From VMCP01 sp964408945 (GTDB taxonomy: Bacteria; Bacteroidota; Bacteroidia; NS11-12g; UBA955): a stretch of 55,728 nt of DNA. The DNA is taken from the NCBI GenBank assembly GCA_964408945.1, contig CAYPBJ010000014.1, forward strand, positions 1 through 55,728, in the 5' to 3' direction. The position numbers and the translations under genes are program-made. The notes under the pieces are model-generated. The model searched no databases. It was given only the letters and a program-made list of their open reading frames with translations, and had not been told where the DNA came from. How positions within the stretch are numbered: the first letter of the stretch is position 1; each line of letters opens with the position of its first letter. Positions 36,072 through 44,695 of the stretch are shown here, one piece after another.

Positions 36072-37460
36072 TTATAACGATAATGAGGTATTAATACCTG
36101 ATGTAATGCTAAAGGGTTTTTTACGGGTGTACAGAGTTCTGGTTTCGCTTTTGGGACGATAAACCACTTCGTAATTTCCCGGTTGAATGATCAATTCATG
36201 TCGGCCTGCGGTTGTGGGAAGGTCCATCACCCAAACCATTTTACCATCTTTCACTTGAAAAACAGCACCTTGAATATCTTTGGCCAACGAAAGTTGCAAC
36301 ATTCCAGGAGCCGGAATCTCAATGACGGTGGTTTTGTTCTGACTCACTTGAACGTCCTTAAAAACTAGCCTAGGAACCGAAAGAACTTCAAGATCGTATG
36401 CCCCAGTCAAGTATTTTTGAGTGGAATTGAACGGCTGATTATGCAAAATCCCACATTGATCTTTAACTTTTACAATGGCTTCTAACTGCCTGTAACGGGT
36501 AATTCCACCCACTTTCAGCAAAATATTACCTCTTGGAGTATTTGCTGCAATGGTATTGTGTCGACCTCCTACCAATTCAATATTCGCCATATTTACCGGT
36601 GGCAGAGAATGTACCGTCATGTTGTACTTTCTCAGAGGATCCAAATACAAGGTATCAGGAATTCCCTTACCGTTCATGGTATGAACAAAGTACTCCACCG
36701 ATTCATTGGTTTGTTGGTCGTATAAAGTGATGGGTATGTCGGTTTCTAGTGGACGGCCTTGTAGATCTAAAAGGTTAATTTGAGCGCTTGTATTATTCAA
36801 AACTTGAGAAACAATGACGCCCATTACTTTTTGAAACTGCGAAGCATCTTCGGCGTTGAAATACTTTCCTGCACAAGAATAAGCGGTTCTGAATTTTTCT
36901 GAATCCGTTCCAAGTCCAATGATGAAAGGCCTCAATACAATGCCTTTTTTCTGGAGGACTCTACTGACTTCGCAAGGGTCACCTGGACATTCTTCTACAC
37001 CATCAGTAATGACAATGATCACGTTTCTGGCGGTTTTATCTGCTGGGAAATCGTTTTCAGTAGCCAGCAATGATTGAGTGATGCTGGTGTATCCCAGTGG
37101 TTTGATTGACTTTAATTTTTTATTGAACTCTTTGTGATTGTATGGACCAAAAGGCACTTCCAATTTAGTATCGTTACAGTCTCTGAGTTCGTTCGGTTTA
37201 TTGTGTCCAAAAACGCGAAGTCCCATCTCTAGATCTGGAACAGTTCTAAGAGAGTCAACCATTCTTGACATCAAGGTGATGGCAATAGACCATCTGTTTG
37301 ATGTTTCCATGGGCTCAAGCATGCTACCGCTTCCGTCGAGAAGAAAGAGAATGCGCGTTTTCCGTCCGGGGAAGGCATTTTGAATTTGCGCGTTTAGAGG
37401 AATACACCCGAGAGCGCATCCCCAGAAAAGTAAAATCCAACTGATCTTCCTGAAATTCAT
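36072..37460 (-). CDS. Secreted VWA-domain protein between transketolase halves
   Basis: A 462-residue protein with a signal peptide (about 1-25). The von Willebrand A domain (about 35-200) has an intact MIDAS motif DGSGSM (42-47), a threonine in PLGYTSITQS and a conserved aspartate in VIITDGVEE. It carries cysteine pairs around ECPGDPC and an AYSCAGKYF segment. The rest (about 225-462) consists of beta-sandwich-like repeats. It is probably periplasmic or surface-located and binds a partner through a metal ion. It lies 6 bp after the transketolase N-terminal gene and 9 bp before the C-terminal gene. A role in carbon metabolism is not implied by that position. Confidence 0.88.
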   Translation of the reverse strand: MNFRKISWILLFWGCALGCIPLNAQIQNAFPGRKTRILFLLDGSGSMLEPMETSNRWSIAITLMSRMVDSLRTVPDLEMGLRVFGHNKPNELRDCNDTKLEVPFGPYNHKEFNKKLKSIKPLGYTSITQSLLATENDFPADKTARNVIIVITDGVEECPGDPCEVSRVLQKKGIVLRPFIIGLGTDSEKFRTAYSCAGKYFNAEDASQFQKVMGVIVSQVLNNTSAQINLLDLQGRPLETDIPITLYDQQTNESVEYFVHTMNGKGIPDTLYLDPLRKYNMTVHSLPPVNMANIELVGGRHNTIAANTPRGNILLKVGGITRYRQLEAIVKVKDQCGILHNQPFNSTQKYLTGAYDLEVLSVPRLVFKDVQVSQNKTTVIEIPAPGMLQLSLAKDIQGAVFQVKDGKMVWVMDLPTTAGRHELIIQPGNYEVVYRPKSETRTLYTRKKPFSITSGINTSLSL

Positions 37461-37466
37461 TAAATA

Positions 37467-38315
37467 TTAATAATCACCTAATTCGGTTACAGGTAATTGC
37501 GCTAGGGCTTTTTCTAGTTGTTCATCACTAGGGGCTTTGCCATGCCAAGCATGGGTTCCCATCATAAAGTCTACCCCTTGACCCATTTCGGTTTTCATGA
37601 TAATAACAATGGGTTTTCCTGCACCTAAATTCGACTGTGCTTGAGGAACAACCGAGTGTATGCTTTCATAATTATTACCATCCATTTCTAGAACCGTCCA
37701 ACCAAAAGCTTCAAACTTTGATTTTAGTTCGGTAATGCCCATAACATCACCCGTTGAACCATCAATTTGTTGTTGATTAAAATCAACGGCAACAATCATA
37801 TTATCAACCTTATTGTGGGCTGAAAACATAACTGCTTCCCAAATTTGACCTTCTTGAAGTTCACCATCGCCGGTTAACACCCAAACGGTAGAGGTATCTT
37901 TATCTAATTTTTTCTGAAGTGCAAATCCAACAGCAACCGATAGCCCCTGTCCTAAGGACCCTGTAGCCACACGCACGCCGGGTAGTCCTTCATGTGTAGT
38001 TGGGTGACCTTGCAAGCGGGTATTCAACTTTCTAAATGTAGCCAATTCATTGACGTTAAAATAGCCTGAGCGGGCTAAAACTGAGTAAAAAACGGGAGAA
38101 ATATGCCCGTTACTCATTATAAACACATCTTCGCCATTTCCTGCGGGGTCGAATTTCTGGGGATTGTGATTCATGTATTGAAAATACAACGCGGTCAGAT
38201 AATCTGCACAGCCCAAAGAACCACCTGGGTGTCCGCTATTCACAGCGTGTACCATACGGAGGATATCGCGACGAACTTGACGCGAAACCACGGAAAGAGG
38301 GAGGTTATTGCTCAT
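37467..38315 (-). CDS. Transketolase, N-terminal subunit
   Basis: A 282-residue protein from the ATG at 38315, with the thiamine diphosphate-binding half of transketolase. It shows SGHPGGSLGCADYLTALYF, the diphosphate/Mg2+ motif GDGELQEGQIWEA (from 149) with VAVDFNQQQIDG about 30 residues later, and GHAWHGKAPS near the end. The pentose phosphate pathway enzyme is reconstituted with the C-terminal subunit. A promoter -7 box at 38324-38331 excludes the longer start at 38357. It is the first gene of the operon running to the MBL hydrolase. Confidence 0.95.
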   Translation of the reverse strand: MSNNLPLSVVSRQVRRDILRMVHAVNSGHPGGSLGCADYLTALYFQYMNHNPQKFDPAGNGEDVFIMSNGHISPVFYSVLARSGYFNVNELATFRKLNTRLQGHPTTHEGLPGVRVATGSLGQGLSVAVGFALQKKLDKDTSTVWVLTGDGELQEGQIWEAVMFSAHNKVDNMIVAVDFNQQQIDGSTGDVMGITELKSKFEAFGWTVLEMDGNNYESIHSVVPQAQSNLGAGKPIVIIMKTEMGQGVDFMMGTHAWHGKAPSDEQLEKALAQLPVTELGDY

Positions 38316-38323
38316 AAAGGATA

Positions 38324-38331
38324 CAAAGTTA
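38324..38331 (-). promoter_or_regulatory. Promoter -7 box (TAACTTTG) for the transketolase-mfd operon
   Basis: TAACTTTG on the minus strand, 8 nt before the ATG at 38315, with a minus-strand TTG at 38356-38358 as a possible -33 element 24 bp upstream. Confidence 0.65.
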
Positions 38332-38368
38332 ACCGATAATTGCCTGCTAATATTCACAAGTTATTCGT

Positions 38369-38376
38369 TATATTTG
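38369..38376 (+). promoter_or_regulatory. Promoter -7 box (TATATTTG) for the bamD operon
   Basis: TATATTTG lies 17 nt before the bamD ATG at 38394. A TTG at 38340-38342 is 26 bp upstream, slightly longer than the usual spacing. The two divergent promoters share the 78-bp intergenic region. Confidence 0.6.
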
Positions 38377-38393
38377 CGGGTTAATTGTAAACT

Positions 38394-39203
38394 ATGCGCA
38401 CAAAAATCTTGGTTTGGGCATTGAGCATCTTTGTTTTGCTGGCTTCTTGCGGTGAATACCAAAAGGTGTACAAGAGCAAAGATACTTCTTTGAAGTACCA
38501 AAAGGCCATGTCCTTGTATCAAGACAAACAGTACGCTAAATCAGCTCAATTATTGGAACAATTGCGGGATATGTACCGCCGCACAGATAGTTTAGAAGTG
38601 GTATATTACCGTTTGGCAATGTGTTATTACAATTTAAAAGATTACCCATTTGCATCGCTATTTTTTAAAGACTTTACAGATAATTTCACTGCAAGCCCTA
38701 GAGCAGTAGAATGTGCTTATATGGCTCTTTATTGTGATTTCTTGGGAATTGGCTCTCATGATCTTGACCAATCAGAAACGCGTAACGTGTTGGAAGCGAT
38801 GCAGAATTTCACGAATTTCCATCCCGATTCTGAGTACACTGAAAAGTGCAATCAGCACATTGATGAGCTGCGAAATAAATTGCAAAAGAAAGAATACGAC
38901 ATGGTCATGCAGTATTACAACATGACCGAATATAAGTCGGCAGTTACGGCAAGTAAAAATACTGTTAAACTTTACCCAGACATTCCTGAAAGAGAAGAAT
39001 TGGAATACATTGCGGTGAAAGCACAATACTTGTATGCCAAAAACAGCATTGAATCTAAACGAAAAGAACGCTACCAATTGGTAGTTGAGAATTTCGAAGA
39101 CTATAAGTACAACAACCCTCCTAGCAGCAAACACTACGAAGAATGCAAAAACTTTGCAGAAACCAGCAAAAAGGAGATTAAAAAAATGGAAGAACTTTTA
39201 TGA
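38394..39203 (+). CDS. bamD: Outer membrane assembly lipoprotein BamD
   Basis: A 269-residue lipoprotein with signal and lipobox VLLASC (Cys19). The mature part is TPR-like helical repeats: YQKAMSLYQDKQYAKSAQLLEQL, VVYYRLAMCYYNLKDYPFASLFFKDF and PRAVECAYMALYC match the first BamD repeats. BamD joins BamA in inserting beta barrels into the outer membrane. The gene order bamD-rpoZ-coaBC-porD is a common Bacteroidota arrangement. It overlaps rpoZ by 4 bp (ATGA). Confidence 0.93.
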   Translation: MRTKILVWALSIFVLLASCGEYQKVYKSKDTSLKYQKAMSLYQDKQYAKSAQLLEQLRDMYRRTDSLEVVYYRLAMCYYNLKDYPFASLFFKDFTDNFTASPRAVECAYMALYCDFLGIGSHDLDQSETRNVLEAMQNFTNFHPDSEYTEKCNQHIDELRNKLQKKEYDMVMQYYNMTEYKSAVTASKNTVKLYPDIPEREELEYIAVKAQYLYAKNSIESKRKERYQLVVENFEDYKYNNPPSSKHYEECKNFAETSKKEIKKMEELL

Positions 39204-39526
39204 ACATAAAAAGTAAAAATCAAGCAGAGACCCGTGATTTGAAAATCATGGAAGAACAAACCGAGAGTGTTTATTTAACCACCGCTATCATTTCGCGCAG
39301 AGCTGACCAAATTGCTGAAAAGCAAAAAGAAGAATTGCGCAATCGTTTGGAACCTTTCGCGCACGACTCTGACAATCTTGAGGAAGTTCAAGAAAATCGT
39401 GAACAAATTGAAATCAGTTTGATGTACGAGCGCATGCCGAAGCCTACACTTTTGGCTACTCACGAGTACATTGACGGAAAAACCTACTGGAGAATGCCTG
39501 AAGCTCCAGCCAATGATCCAAAATAA
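39200..39526 (+). CDS. rpoZ: RNA polymerase omega subunit (Bacteroidota type)
   Basis: A 108-residue protein like the Bacteroidota omega/Rpb6 family. The motif ESVYLTTAIISRRADQIAEKQKEEL is the counterpart of the omega helix that clamps the beta-prime subunit. The C-terminus ISLMYERMPKPTLLATHEYIDGKTYWRMPE is particular to this phylum. It lies between bamD (4-bp overlap) and coaBC (its last 14 bp overlap the coaBC start). A later Met17 could be the true start, but the ATGA overlap favours 39200. Confidence 0.88.
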   Translation: MNIKSKNQAETRDLKIMEEQTESVYLTTAIISRRADQIAEKQKEELRNRLEPFAHDSDNLEEVQENREQIEISLMYERMPKPTLLATHEYIDGKTYWRMPEAPANDPK

Positions 39527-40754
39527 GAACATATTGATCGGAATTACGGGCGGCATTGCCGCCTATAAAATTCCGCTTTTAGTTAGGTTGCTTAAACAAG
39601 CCGGTGCCAACGTACAAGTCATTTGTACTGAATCTGCTTTGCAATTTGTAACCGCTCAAACACTTTCCGTTCTATCGGAAAACAAAGTACACTCTGAATT
39701 TTTTGACCCTGAAACCCATCTTTGGAACCACCATGTAAACCTTGGGCTTTGGGCAGATGCATTCATGATTGCCCCTGCAGGTTCTAATACCTTAGCCAAA
39801 ATGGTTCAAGGGCAATGCGATAACCTTTTACTTACCACTTACCTATCAGCTCGCTGTCCGGTTTGGGTTGCACCTGCCATGGATTTAGACATGTACGAGC
39901 AGCCAGGAGTGAAAGTGAATCTTGCAACATTGGCCTCTCGTGGAGTTCATGTTATTGATGCTGAAGAAGGCCCGTTGGCTAGCGGATTAACTGGCAAAGG
40001 CCGAATGGCTGAACCAGAAACCCTATTTCAAGTCTTGAATGATTATTTTGCTCCGCCCATTACAGGCTGGTTGGGTAAAAAAGTGTTGGTAACTGCAGGA
40101 CCTACTTATGAAGCCATTGATCCCGTTAGGTTTATTGGCAATCACAGCTCAGGTAAAATGGGCATTTCTATTGCCGAAGCGCTTGCAAACTTGGGTGCAG
40201 ATGTAGAATTGGTCTTGGGCCCTACCCATTTAGAAATTTCTAAAAATCGGTATGCCGGAAATATTTCTATATCAAGAGTTCAATCGGCAAAACAAATGCT
40301 TCAGGTATGTGAAGACTTGTTTGGGCATTGCGATGGCTTAATTATGTCGGCAGCAGTGGCAGATTATACTCCGGAAGATGTGGCACCCGAAAAAATTAAA
40401 AAATCAGAAGAACGCATTTCACTGAATTTAGTTAAAAACCCCGACATACTTTTTGAACTTTCTACTCACCGACGTGAAAATCAGTTTTCGGTGGGTTTTG
40501 CTTTAGAAACTCAAAATGGCGAAGACAACGCCCTTCAAAAATTACAAAAGAAACATTTAGATGCCATAGTATTGAATATGGTTAATGAAAACACAGGATT
40601 TCAGAGTGAAACCAATAAAATTGTCATTTTGGATAAAAAAGGGCAAAAAATGGAGTCTGATTTAAAATCAAAAACAGATATTGCGGTTTACCTTTTGGAA
40701 CACTTAAATACGATTTTATTCAACGATGAGAACGAATACCGTCACCAAAAATAG
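39513..40754 (+). CDS. coaBC: Phosphopantothenoylcysteine decarboxylase / phosphopantothenate-cysteine ligase
   Basis: A 413-residue bifunctional coenzyme A enzyme from the ATG at 39513. The CoaC flavoprotein half (about 1-180) shows ILIGITGGIAAYKIPLLVRLL, a catalytic His in NHHVNLGLWAD, and WVAPAMDLDMYEQP. The CoaB half (about 185-413) shows GPTYEAIDPVRFIGNHSSGKMG, SAAVADYTPE, and the lysine-containing KIKKSEE followed by LVKNPDIL. Both active regions look intact. Its start overlaps rpoZ by 14 bp and its end overlaps porD by 29 bp. An earlier ATG at 39471 lies well within rpoZ and is not used. Confidence 0.96.
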   Translation: MIQNKNILIGITGGIAAYKIPLLVRLLKQAGANVQVICTESALQFVTAQTLSVLSENKVHSEFFDPETHLWNHHVNLGLWADAFMIAPAGSNTLAKMVQGQCDNLLLTTYLSARCPVWVAPAMDLDMYEQPGVKVNLATLASRGVHVIDAEEGPLASGLTGKGRMAEPETLFQVLNDYFAPPITGWLGKKVLVTAGPTYEAIDPVRFIGNHSSGKMGISIAEALANLGADVELVLGPTHLEISKNRYAGNISISRVQSAKQMLQVCEDLFGHCDGLIMSAAVADYTPEDVAPEKIKKSEERISLNLVKNPDILFELSTHRRENQFSVGFALETQNGEDNALQKLQKKHLDAIVLNMVNENTGFQSETNKIVILDKKGQKMESDLKSKTDIAVYLLEHLNTILFNDENEYRHQK

Positions 40755-41646
40755 TTTCAAAATACTTTTTGCCTTAGTTGCTGCTTTTTTTTCAACCCAT
40801 CCTTTGGATGCTCAAGAAATTAATGCTTCGGTTCAAGTTGTTGCACCCCGTGTTCAACAATCCGATAAAAACATCCTCCAAACCCTGCAAAACAGCATTC
40901 AACAGTTCATAAACAACCGCAAATGGACGGAAGACAAGGTTGAGATGGTAGAACGAATTGATGTTTCCTTGTTCATGGAAATCACTGATTTTGAAAACAA
41001 CAACTTTACCGGTACGGTTCAACTTCAAGTCATAAGACCTGTCTATAACTCCACCTATAAAACTACGGTTCTTCAGTTTAATGATGACGACGTATCCTTT
41101 AGTTATCGCGAATTTGAGAATTTAGATTACCAGGAAAACATGAATATGAATGATCTTACCACCTTATTGGCTTATTACGTTTACATTGCCTTAGGAGTTG
41201 ATCATGACAGTTTTGGTGAATTAGCTGGCAGTGAACATCTTACAAAAGCACAGAGCATTGTCAATCTAATGTCAAATAAACCCGGTTGGAATCAGGGCGA
41301 TGGAAAAGGATTTAGAAATCGTTTTTATCTAGCAGAAAATTTAACAAGTCCAAGATTCAAGGAATTTCGGGAGTTAAGCTACAAATATCACCGTTTGGGA
41401 CTGGACCAATTTCACGAAAATCCCGAAAAAGGAAGAAAAGTAATCACAGAGACTTTACAAAAAATACAAGAGGCCTCACAAAACAATCGAAACTCTTTGA
41501 TGCAAAAATTGTTTTTCACTACAAAATGGCCTGAACTTGTTGAGATATACAAAGGAGCCACAGCAGCCGAAAAAGCAAACGTGACTAAACTCCTCATGGA
41601 TATAGACCCAACCAATAGTAAGCGCTACGAAAACATTAAGACATGA
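40726..41646 (+). CDS. porD: Type IX secretion protein PorD (DUF4835 family)
   Basis: A 306-residue periplasmic protein with a signal peptide ending near LDAQ. The first mature segment (EINASVQVVAPRVQ, then ILQTLQNSIQQFINNRKWTED) is the start typical of DUF4835/PorD proteins, and NYNPTYKTTVL-like text appears as PVYNSTYKTTVL. PorD is required for type IX secretion in Porphyromonas, where mutants lose gingipain export, but its exact role is unknown. The coaBC-porD adjacency is widespread in the phylum. In many relatives recN follows; here aroB follows with a 4-bp ATGA overlap. Confidence 0.85.
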   Translation: MRTNTVTKNSFKILFALVAAFFSTHPLDAQEINASVQVVAPRVQQSDKNILQTLQNSIQQFINNRKWTEDKVEMVERIDVSLFMEITDFENNNFTGTVQLQVIRPVYNSTYKTTVLQFNDDDVSFSYREFENLDYQENMNMNDLTTLLAYYVYIALGVDHDSFGELAGSEHLTKAQSIVNLMSNKPGWNQGDGKGFRNRFYLAENLTSPRFKEFRELSYKYHRLGLDQFHENPEKGRKVITETLQKIQEASQNNRNSLMQKLFFTTKWPELVEIYKGATAAEKANVTKLLMDIDPTNSKRYENIKT

Positions 41647-42695
41647 TTGTAAGAACTGAAACTATTGACTCCCGCATTGAAACCTGGTTAGACGAGAACC
41701 AACCCGATAAAATTGTAGTGATTGTATCGCAAACCAGTAAATTATTGTGTTTGCCAAAACTTCAAATACATTTAAAACTTGATAATATCATTTATGAAGT
41801 TCCTGACGGTGATGACTGTAAAACTATGGGTTATTGCCAAGATTTATGGGAAGTAATGCTCAGAAATGATGTTAGCAGAAACTCATTGGTGATTGCCGTT
41901 GGAGGTGGGGCCGTTTTAGATTTCGCAGGATTTTGTGCATCTGTTTACATGCGTGGAATTCCGTGTATCTATGTTCCCACTACCTTATTATCAATGGTTG
42001 ACGGTTCTGAAGGAGGTAAAACAGGAATTAATTTTTATGGCACCAAGAACATCATAGGATCATTTACTGAACCCGTTAAGATTTTAAGAAATGTCGATTT
42101 TTTAGAATCCTTACCTGAATTCGAAGTTCTTTCCGGTTGGGCTGAAATAATCAAACACGCTATCATCAGCAACGGTGTTTTATGGAATTATATCCAAGAA
42201 GGTATTCCATCTTTAAATAATACGGATTTATGGATGGACATTATTCGTGAGAATATAACATTTAAGAGAAGAATTGTTGAAAGTGATTTTAAAGAAAAAG
42301 GCGAACGTAAATTATTGAATCTTGGACACACCATTGGACATGGTTTAGAGGCTCTGTATTTTGAAAATCCAGATGTTACTCACGGTAATTGTGTAGCTAA
42401 TGGTATTTATTGGGAAACGCTCCTTGCCGTGGATGCCGGTTTTACAGATCCTTCATTATTAGAGACAATCGAAAAACTGATCTATCCAACCTATCCAAAA
42501 ATTTATTGGGGCACAGACGATGTTGAACCGCTTGTTTCATTGCTAATGCATGACAAGAAGAATCGCAACGGAAAAATACAATTTACACTGCCAATCAATG
42601 TTGGAAGTTGCAAATTTGATGTAGAAATCAGCGACGCAAACCTTCGCTATTTCTTGAATAAACATGCGGTTGTGAATGAACCTTCAGAAATTTGA
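41643..42695 (+). CDS. aroB: 3-dehydroquinate synthase
   Basis: A 350-residue enzyme converting DAHP to 3-dehydroquinate in the shikimate pathway. Family motifs are VGGGAVLDFAGFCASVYMRGI, YVPTTLLSMVDGSEGGKTGINF, GTKNIIGSF, SGWAEIIKHAII and LNLGHTIGHGLEAL with metal-binding histidines. NAD and Zn2+ are the usual cofactors. It overlaps porD by 4 bp and aroA by 20 bp, so it belongs to the operon that starts at bamD. Confidence 0.95.
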   Translation: MIVRTETIDSRIETWLDENQPDKIVVIVSQTSKLLCLPKLQIHLKLDNIIYEVPDGDDCKTMGYCQDLWEVMLRNDVSRNSLVIAVGGGAVLDFAGFCASVYMRGIPCIYVPTTLLSMVDGSEGGKTGINFYGTKNIIGSFTEPVKILRNVDFLESLPEFEVLSGWAEIIKHAIISNGVLWNYIQEGIPSLNNTDLWMDIIRENITFKRRIVESDFKEKGERKLLNLGHTIGHGLEALYFENPDVTHGNCVANGIYWETLLAVDAGFTDPSLLETIEKLIYPTYPKIYWGTDDVEPLVSLLMHDKKNRNGKIQFTLPINVGSCKFDVEISDANLRYFLNKHAVVNEPSEI

Positions 42696-43932
42696 TATAC
42701 CCAAATCCAAAAGTGAATCTCACCGGGCATTAAGCTTACTTTATCTTGCTCATCAGCGTCTCGACGAGTTGGAAAATCCATCCAATTCTCGCGATACACA
42801 AATTTTAATTCAAAATTTAACCTCCAACTCAACGGAATTAGATTTTTTCGATGCGGGAACTCCAGCAAGAATTGCTCTTGCCTTATTCTCCTTTGAAGGT
42901 AAAAAAGTTACCCTTAAAGGCAATGAAAGTCTAAACCGAAGACCCATCAAAGCGCTTGTAGATGTTTTAAATGATCTTGGAGCCAACATTGAATATCTTG
43001 AAAATGAAGGCTATTTTCCTTGTACCATCAATGGAAAGTTAAATTCATCACTCATACCTTCAGATGGTACTATTGTTGTTGATCGCACTATGAGTAGCCA
43101 ATTTGTTACGGCTCTTATGCTCGTATCCAGTCAATTCACCCATCTTCCAAAAATCAACATTGAACTTGTTGGTACAGCCCACTCTCAATCTTATATTCAT
43201 CTTACTCGAAATATTTTGCAGAAATTCCAAATTCCGTGTACCTACATTGAAACAGAGAATCGCATTGAAATTAAACCACATACTCCGGTTGTCCCCAAAA
43301 AATTACGAGTAGAATCAGATTGGTCTTCTGCACTTTATGGAATACAACAATTATTAGCGAAAACCTGGACCAATCAGGCTAACAATCAAGTTTTTATTAC
43401 TGACCTTAAATTCCCATCGGCTCAAGGCGATTCACAAAGCCTCTCAATTTTCGAACAGCTTGGAATAAAATTTAACCCTACCGATGATGGAATCACTTTT
43501 TCTGCAGAATTCCTTCATTTATCTGACAACGATTTCCAAATAGACTGCCGCAACTTTCCAGATGCTGTTCCATCGTTGGTTAGCACCTTTGCAATGGCTT
43601 GGTGGTATAAAAAAAATCATTTCTTCTCTGTGATTTTTGAAGGCATAGGGAATCTACGATCGAAAGAAAGTGATCGCATTGAAGCTATTCAATTCAATCT
43701 AAACAAATTCGGATTTGAATTCATAGAACTAAACGATGAGAATTTCCAATTGCAGAAAATAGCTAATTTTCAAATTGCCAACTCAGAGAACATGGAAATT
43801 AAAACTTTCCACGACCATCGCATTGCTATGTGTTTTTCACCATGGAAAAGGCTATACCCAAATCTAGAATTTGACGATTACGCTTGCGTTGAAAAGAGCT
43901 TCCCAAATTTCTGGAATCAAATCAATTTTTAA
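42676..43932 (+). CDS. aroA: 3-phosphoshikimate 1-carboxyvinyltransferase (EPSP synthase)
   Basis: A 418-residue enzyme adding phosphoenolpyruvate to shikimate 3-phosphate. The start FDIPKSKSESHRALSLLYL is a variant of the usual GSKSISNRAL. DAGTPARIALALFSF, LNRRPIKALVDVL, DRTMSSQFVTALML and DHRIAMCFSPW are recognisable. The protein is somewhat divergent, and the loop around PEP looks non-classical. It overlaps aroB by 20 bp. Its 3' end overlaps mazG on the other strand by 11 bp, leaving no room for a separate terminator. Confidence 0.92.
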   Translation: MNLQKFDIPKSKSESHRALSLLYLAHQRLDELENPSNSRDTQILIQNLTSNSTELDFFDAGTPARIALALFSFEGKKVTLKGNESLNRRPIKALVDVLNDLGANIEYLENEGYFPCTINGKLNSSLIPSDGTIVVDRTMSSQFVTALMLVSSQFTHLPKINIELVGTAHSQSYIHLTRNILQKFQIPCTYIETENRIEIKPHTPVVPKKLRVESDWSSALYGIQQLLAKTWTNQANNQVFITDLKFPSAQGDSQSLSIFEQLGIKFNPTDDGITFSAEFLHLSDNDFQIDCRNFPDAVPSLVSTFAMAWWYKKNHFFSVIFEGIGNLRSKESDRIEAIQFNLNKFGFEFIELNDENFQLQKIANFQIANSENMEIKTFHDHRIAMCFSPWKRLYPNLEFDDYACVEKSFPNFWNQINF

Positions 43933-44695
43933 TCTTGGCATTCTGCCAAAGCGCTTCCATTTCGTCTAGAGACATATCATTCAGTCCCTTCCCTAAATTC
44001 TCAGCCTGTACTTCCATGCTTTGGAATCTGGTTTTGAACTTAATATTGCATCTTTCGAGCGCAGTGTCAGGATTGATGCCTTTTAAACGGGCAAAATTGA
44101 TGAGCGCAAATAAATAATCTCCAAACTCTTCCTCTTGGTGTTCTTTGGTATCTGCCTCTTGAAACTCTTGCCATTCTTCCTCAACCTTTTCGTAGGCAAG
44201 ATCTGCAGAATCCCAATCAAAACCCACCTGAGAGGCTTTCTCTTGCATTCTGAAGGCTTTAACAATGCTGTTTAATCCTTTTGGAACCCCATCGAGCACC
44301 CCGTTTTTCTTTTGGCCTTTTTCTTGGAGCTTGATCTGTTCCCAATTTTTCAATACTGTTTCAGAATCACTCGCCACAACATCTCCGTAAATATGGGGAT
44401 GCCTGCGAATCAACTTCTGTATCAAAGAATCACAAACCTCACCCACGTCAAACAAACCCTGCTCACTGGCTATTTTAGAATAAAAAACGATATGCAACAG
44501 CAAATCACCTAGTTCCTTTTTTACCTCATTTGGATTGTTTTCCAAAATGGCATCGCTCAATTCGTGCACCTCTTCAATACTCAGCGGACGTATGCTCTCC
44601 CAGGTTTGTTTCATATCCCAAGGACATTTTTCCCTGAGGTCGTTCATAACGTCTAACAGACGAGAAAATTGTTCTAATATGTCGTTTCTTTCCAT
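43922..44695 (-). CDS. mazG: Nucleoside triphosphate pyrophosphohydrolase MazG
   Basis: A 257-residue enzyme from the ATG at 44695, hydrolysing NTPs to NMPs, which limits aberrant nucleotides and can affect (p)ppGpp signalling. Two MazG repeats are visible: the first with KCPWDMKQTWESIRPLSIEEVHELSDAI and a later KELGDLLLHIVFYS (EExxE and ExxD metal motifs), the second with EEEWQEFQEADTKEHQEEEFGDYLFALIN. Its ATG overlaps the aroC stop by one base (TGATG), so translation is coupled. The upstream start at 44752 would extend into aroC and is rejected. Confidence 0.94.
   Translation of the reverse strand: MERNDILEQFSRLLDVMNDLREKCPWDMKQTWESIRPLSIEEVHELSDAILENNPNEVKKELGDLLLHIVFYSKIASEQGLFDVGEVCDSLIQKLIRRHPHIYGDVVASDSETVLKNWEQIKLQEKGQKKNGVLDGVPKGLNSIVKAFRMQEKASQVGFDWDSADLAYEKVEEEWQEFQEADTKEHQEEEFGDYLFALINFARLKGINPDTALERCNIKFKTRFQSMEVQAENLGKGLNDMSLDEMEALWQNAKIKN

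Noticed and set aside
35109..38315. Transketolase as a broken pseudogene
   Set aside because: Two complete subunits with their own starts and motifs are a known split form; no frameshift remnants are seen.
38316..38357. Longer N-terminus for transketolase N (start at 38357)
   Set aside because: It would include the promoter box at 38324-38331.
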